A stretch of DNA of 5,398 nucleotides from MFAQ01 sp964429015 (GTDB taxonomy: Bacteria; Patescibacteriota; Microgenomatia; UBA1400; MFAQ01): assembly GCA_964429015.1 (NCBI GenBank), contig CAYSAM010000033.1, positions 1 through 5,398 on the forward strand. Direction: 5' to 3'. A model generated the notes under the pieces. The model was not told where the DNA came from. It saw nothing but the letters and a program-made list of their open reading frames with translations, and did no database searches. Within the stretch, counting starts at the first letter, position 1; each line of letters starts with the position of its first letter. This document shows, one piece after another, positions 4,880-5,398 of this stretch. A program made the position numbers and the translations under genes.

Positions 4880-5248
4880 CTATTTAAGTTTACTCATAAT
4901 CCAATCGACAATAGCTACAATGTATTTGTTCAAAAACCAACTCGTAAAGAATGCAAACAAAGCAATGCATACACCGGCAAAAGAAAGGTTGATTAGTCCT
5001 TCACCCAACATTATCAGTCCCAAAAGGACAAGTCCATTTGTATTCCTTTGATCTTTATCTTGGACCCCTAAATACACTTCTATCATCACAATAACAACAA
5101 CAGCGATTCCAATACATAAAACAAAGCTCATCGACCACCAAAAAATGTCTCCACCCTCTGGCACAAGCCATTTAAACATTCCCCAGACAACTCCAATCAA
5201 AAAACAAGCAATACCTGAAAGTGCAAACGCTTTCTTCTCAACTGTCAT
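4880..5248 (-). CDS. Small multi-pass membrane protein, function unknown
   Basis: I do not recognise a family for this 122-residue protein. It has hydrophobic segments at about residues 7-29, 35-60 and 72-101; the last could be one long span or two short ones, giving three or four membrane passes. A short polar, charged loop (GVQDKDQRNTN, 61-71) follows the second segment. The start is the ATG at 5248, because a strong GGAGGT lies four bases upstream on the minus strand; a longer in-frame reading from 5284 would put this ribosome binding site inside the gene. It is convergent with the tRNA pair and divergent from the signal-peptide gene at the right edge. No catalytic motif is visible. Confidence 0.8.
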   Translation of the reverse strand: MTVEKKAFALSGIACFLIGVVWGMFKWLVPEGGDIFWWSMSFVLCIGIAVVVIVMIEVYLGVQDKDQRNTNGLVLLGLIMLGEGLINLSFAGVCIALFAFFTSWFLNKYIVAIVDWIMSKLK

Positions 5249-5252
5249 TTTA

Positions 5253-5257
5253 CCTCC
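5253..5257 (-). promoter_or_regulatory. Strong Shine-Dalgarno of the membrane-protein gene
   Basis: The minus strand reads GGAGGTAAAATG. This near-perfect site fixes the start at 5248. It contrasts with the plus-strand genes at 181 and 2218, which show no Shine-Dalgarno. Confidence 0.85.
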
Positions 5258-5283
5258 AAAAAAATAAATGTTCTTACTAACCA

Positions 5284-5289
5284 ATTATA
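5284..5289 (-). promoter_or_regulatory. -10 element of the membrane-protein gene
   Basis: The minus strand reads GTGTATAATTGG, containing a perfect TATAAT. The expected start is about 5277, giving a leader of about 29 bases that includes the Shine-Dalgarno. No clear -35 hexamer is seen at the right distance. Confidence 0.55.
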
Positions 5290-5299
5290 CACCCCATAG

Positions 5300-5328
5300 T
5301 TGTACTATCTACGCTTTCATTGTAAAAT
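5300..5328 (+). promoter_or_regulatory. Promoter of the right-edge signal-peptide gene
   Basis: TTGTAC (5300-5305) and TAAAAT (5323-5328) are 17 bases apart. The expected start is about A5335, leaving a leader of only about 14 bases. It is divergent from the -10 of the minus-strand gene at 5284-5289, so the two promoters share this short region. Confidence 0.6.
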
Positions 5329-5346
5329 AGCCTCAAACGGAGGCTA
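5328..5346. repeat. Hairpin overlapping promoter, start site and Shine-Dalgarno
   Basis: TAGCCTC (5328-5334) pairs perfectly with GAGGCTA (5340-5346) across loop AAACG. The 3' arm contains the GAGG of the ribosome binding site. On the minus strand the stem is followed by TTTTAC, so it also looks like an intrinsic terminator for any transcript entering from the right. Both readings are possible. Confidence 0.6.
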
Positions 5347-5348
5347 CT

Positions 5349-5398
5349 TTGAAAAAACTAATAATAATTTTGATTGCAATCTCTTTTCTACTGCTTTC
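5349..5398 (+). CDS. Start of a secreted or membrane-anchored protein, cut off by the window
   Basis: Only the first 16 codons are present. GGAGG (5339-5343) lies five bases before a TTG start at 5349. The reading gives MKKLIIILIAISFLLL, two lysines followed by an unbroken hydrophobic stretch, which is a typical Sec signal peptide or N-terminal membrane anchor. The mature part lies outside the window, so nothing can be said of its function. The good ribosome binding site, promoter and signal sequence together make a real gene likely despite the short length. The TTG start suggests modest translation. Confidence 0.65.
   Translation, partial: MKKLIIILIAISFLLL

Noticed and set aside
4803..5051. 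Plus-strand frame of 82 codons
   Set aside because: It begins inside tRNA-Arg, crosses the terminator hairpin, and is antisense to the membrane-protein gene, which has a strong ribosome binding site.
5249..5284. Longer start for the minus-strand membrane protein
   Set aside because: The extra 12 codons would cover the GGAGGT site and begin at the expected -10 element, so they would not be in the transcript.
1..5398. CRISPR array, insertion sequence, phage module or toxin-antitoxin pair
   Set aside because: I saw no regularly spaced repeats, no transposase or integrase, no cas or phage genes, and no pair of small overlapping genes.

Overview
The window is a compact piece of a bacterial chromosome, low to moderate in GC, with short intergenic gaps. 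It carries four tRNA genes, one recognisable housekeeping gene (the ribosome-associated GTPase BipA/TypA) and several small proteins of unknown role. Three of the four tRNAs lack an encoded CCA end. That, together with the A-rich orphan genes, very short 5' leaders and the style of the HTH-Nudix-like protein, suggests a Candidate Phyla Radiation bacterium, perhaps Microgenomates. This placement is an inference from gene style, not from a marker tree. No TGA is read through inside the main genes, so the standard stop code fits.

Left part (1-1140): the 3' portion of a tRNA-Val(UAC) gene is followed 95 bp later by an exact 17-bp copy of its 3' end, inside what looks like a collapsed tRNA-Val copy. 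An imperfect hairpin lies between the two. Next is a 276-residue protein with two probable helix-turn-helix units and a degenerate Nudix-like domain. A tRNA-Gln(UUG) gene with a clear intrinsic terminator follows.

Middle part (1160-4554): a 333-residue protein with the layout of a PD-(D/E)XK nuclease domain, a 148-residue probable coiled-coil protein, and full-length typA. All are on the plus strand. The coiled-coil gene and typA each have their own promoter-like sequence, and the coiled-coil mRNA is predicted to be leaderless or nearly so. They therefore look like adjacent single genes more than one operon.

Right part (4555-5398): a REP-like dispersed palindrome, then a tRNA-Leu(UAA)-tRNA-Arg(UCU) pair, then a terminator hairpin shared with a convergent minus-strand gene for a small membrane protein. 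Divergent from that gene, a plus-strand gene with an N-terminal hydrophobic signal starts at a TTG codon and runs off the window. A hairpin overlaps its promoter, start site and Shine-Dalgarno sequence.

No CRISPR array, insertion sequence, phage module or recognisable defence operon is visible. The best candidates for something undescribed are the HTH-Nudix-like protein beside the duplicated tRNA end, the orphan nuclease-like protein, and the hairpin over the start of the last gene.
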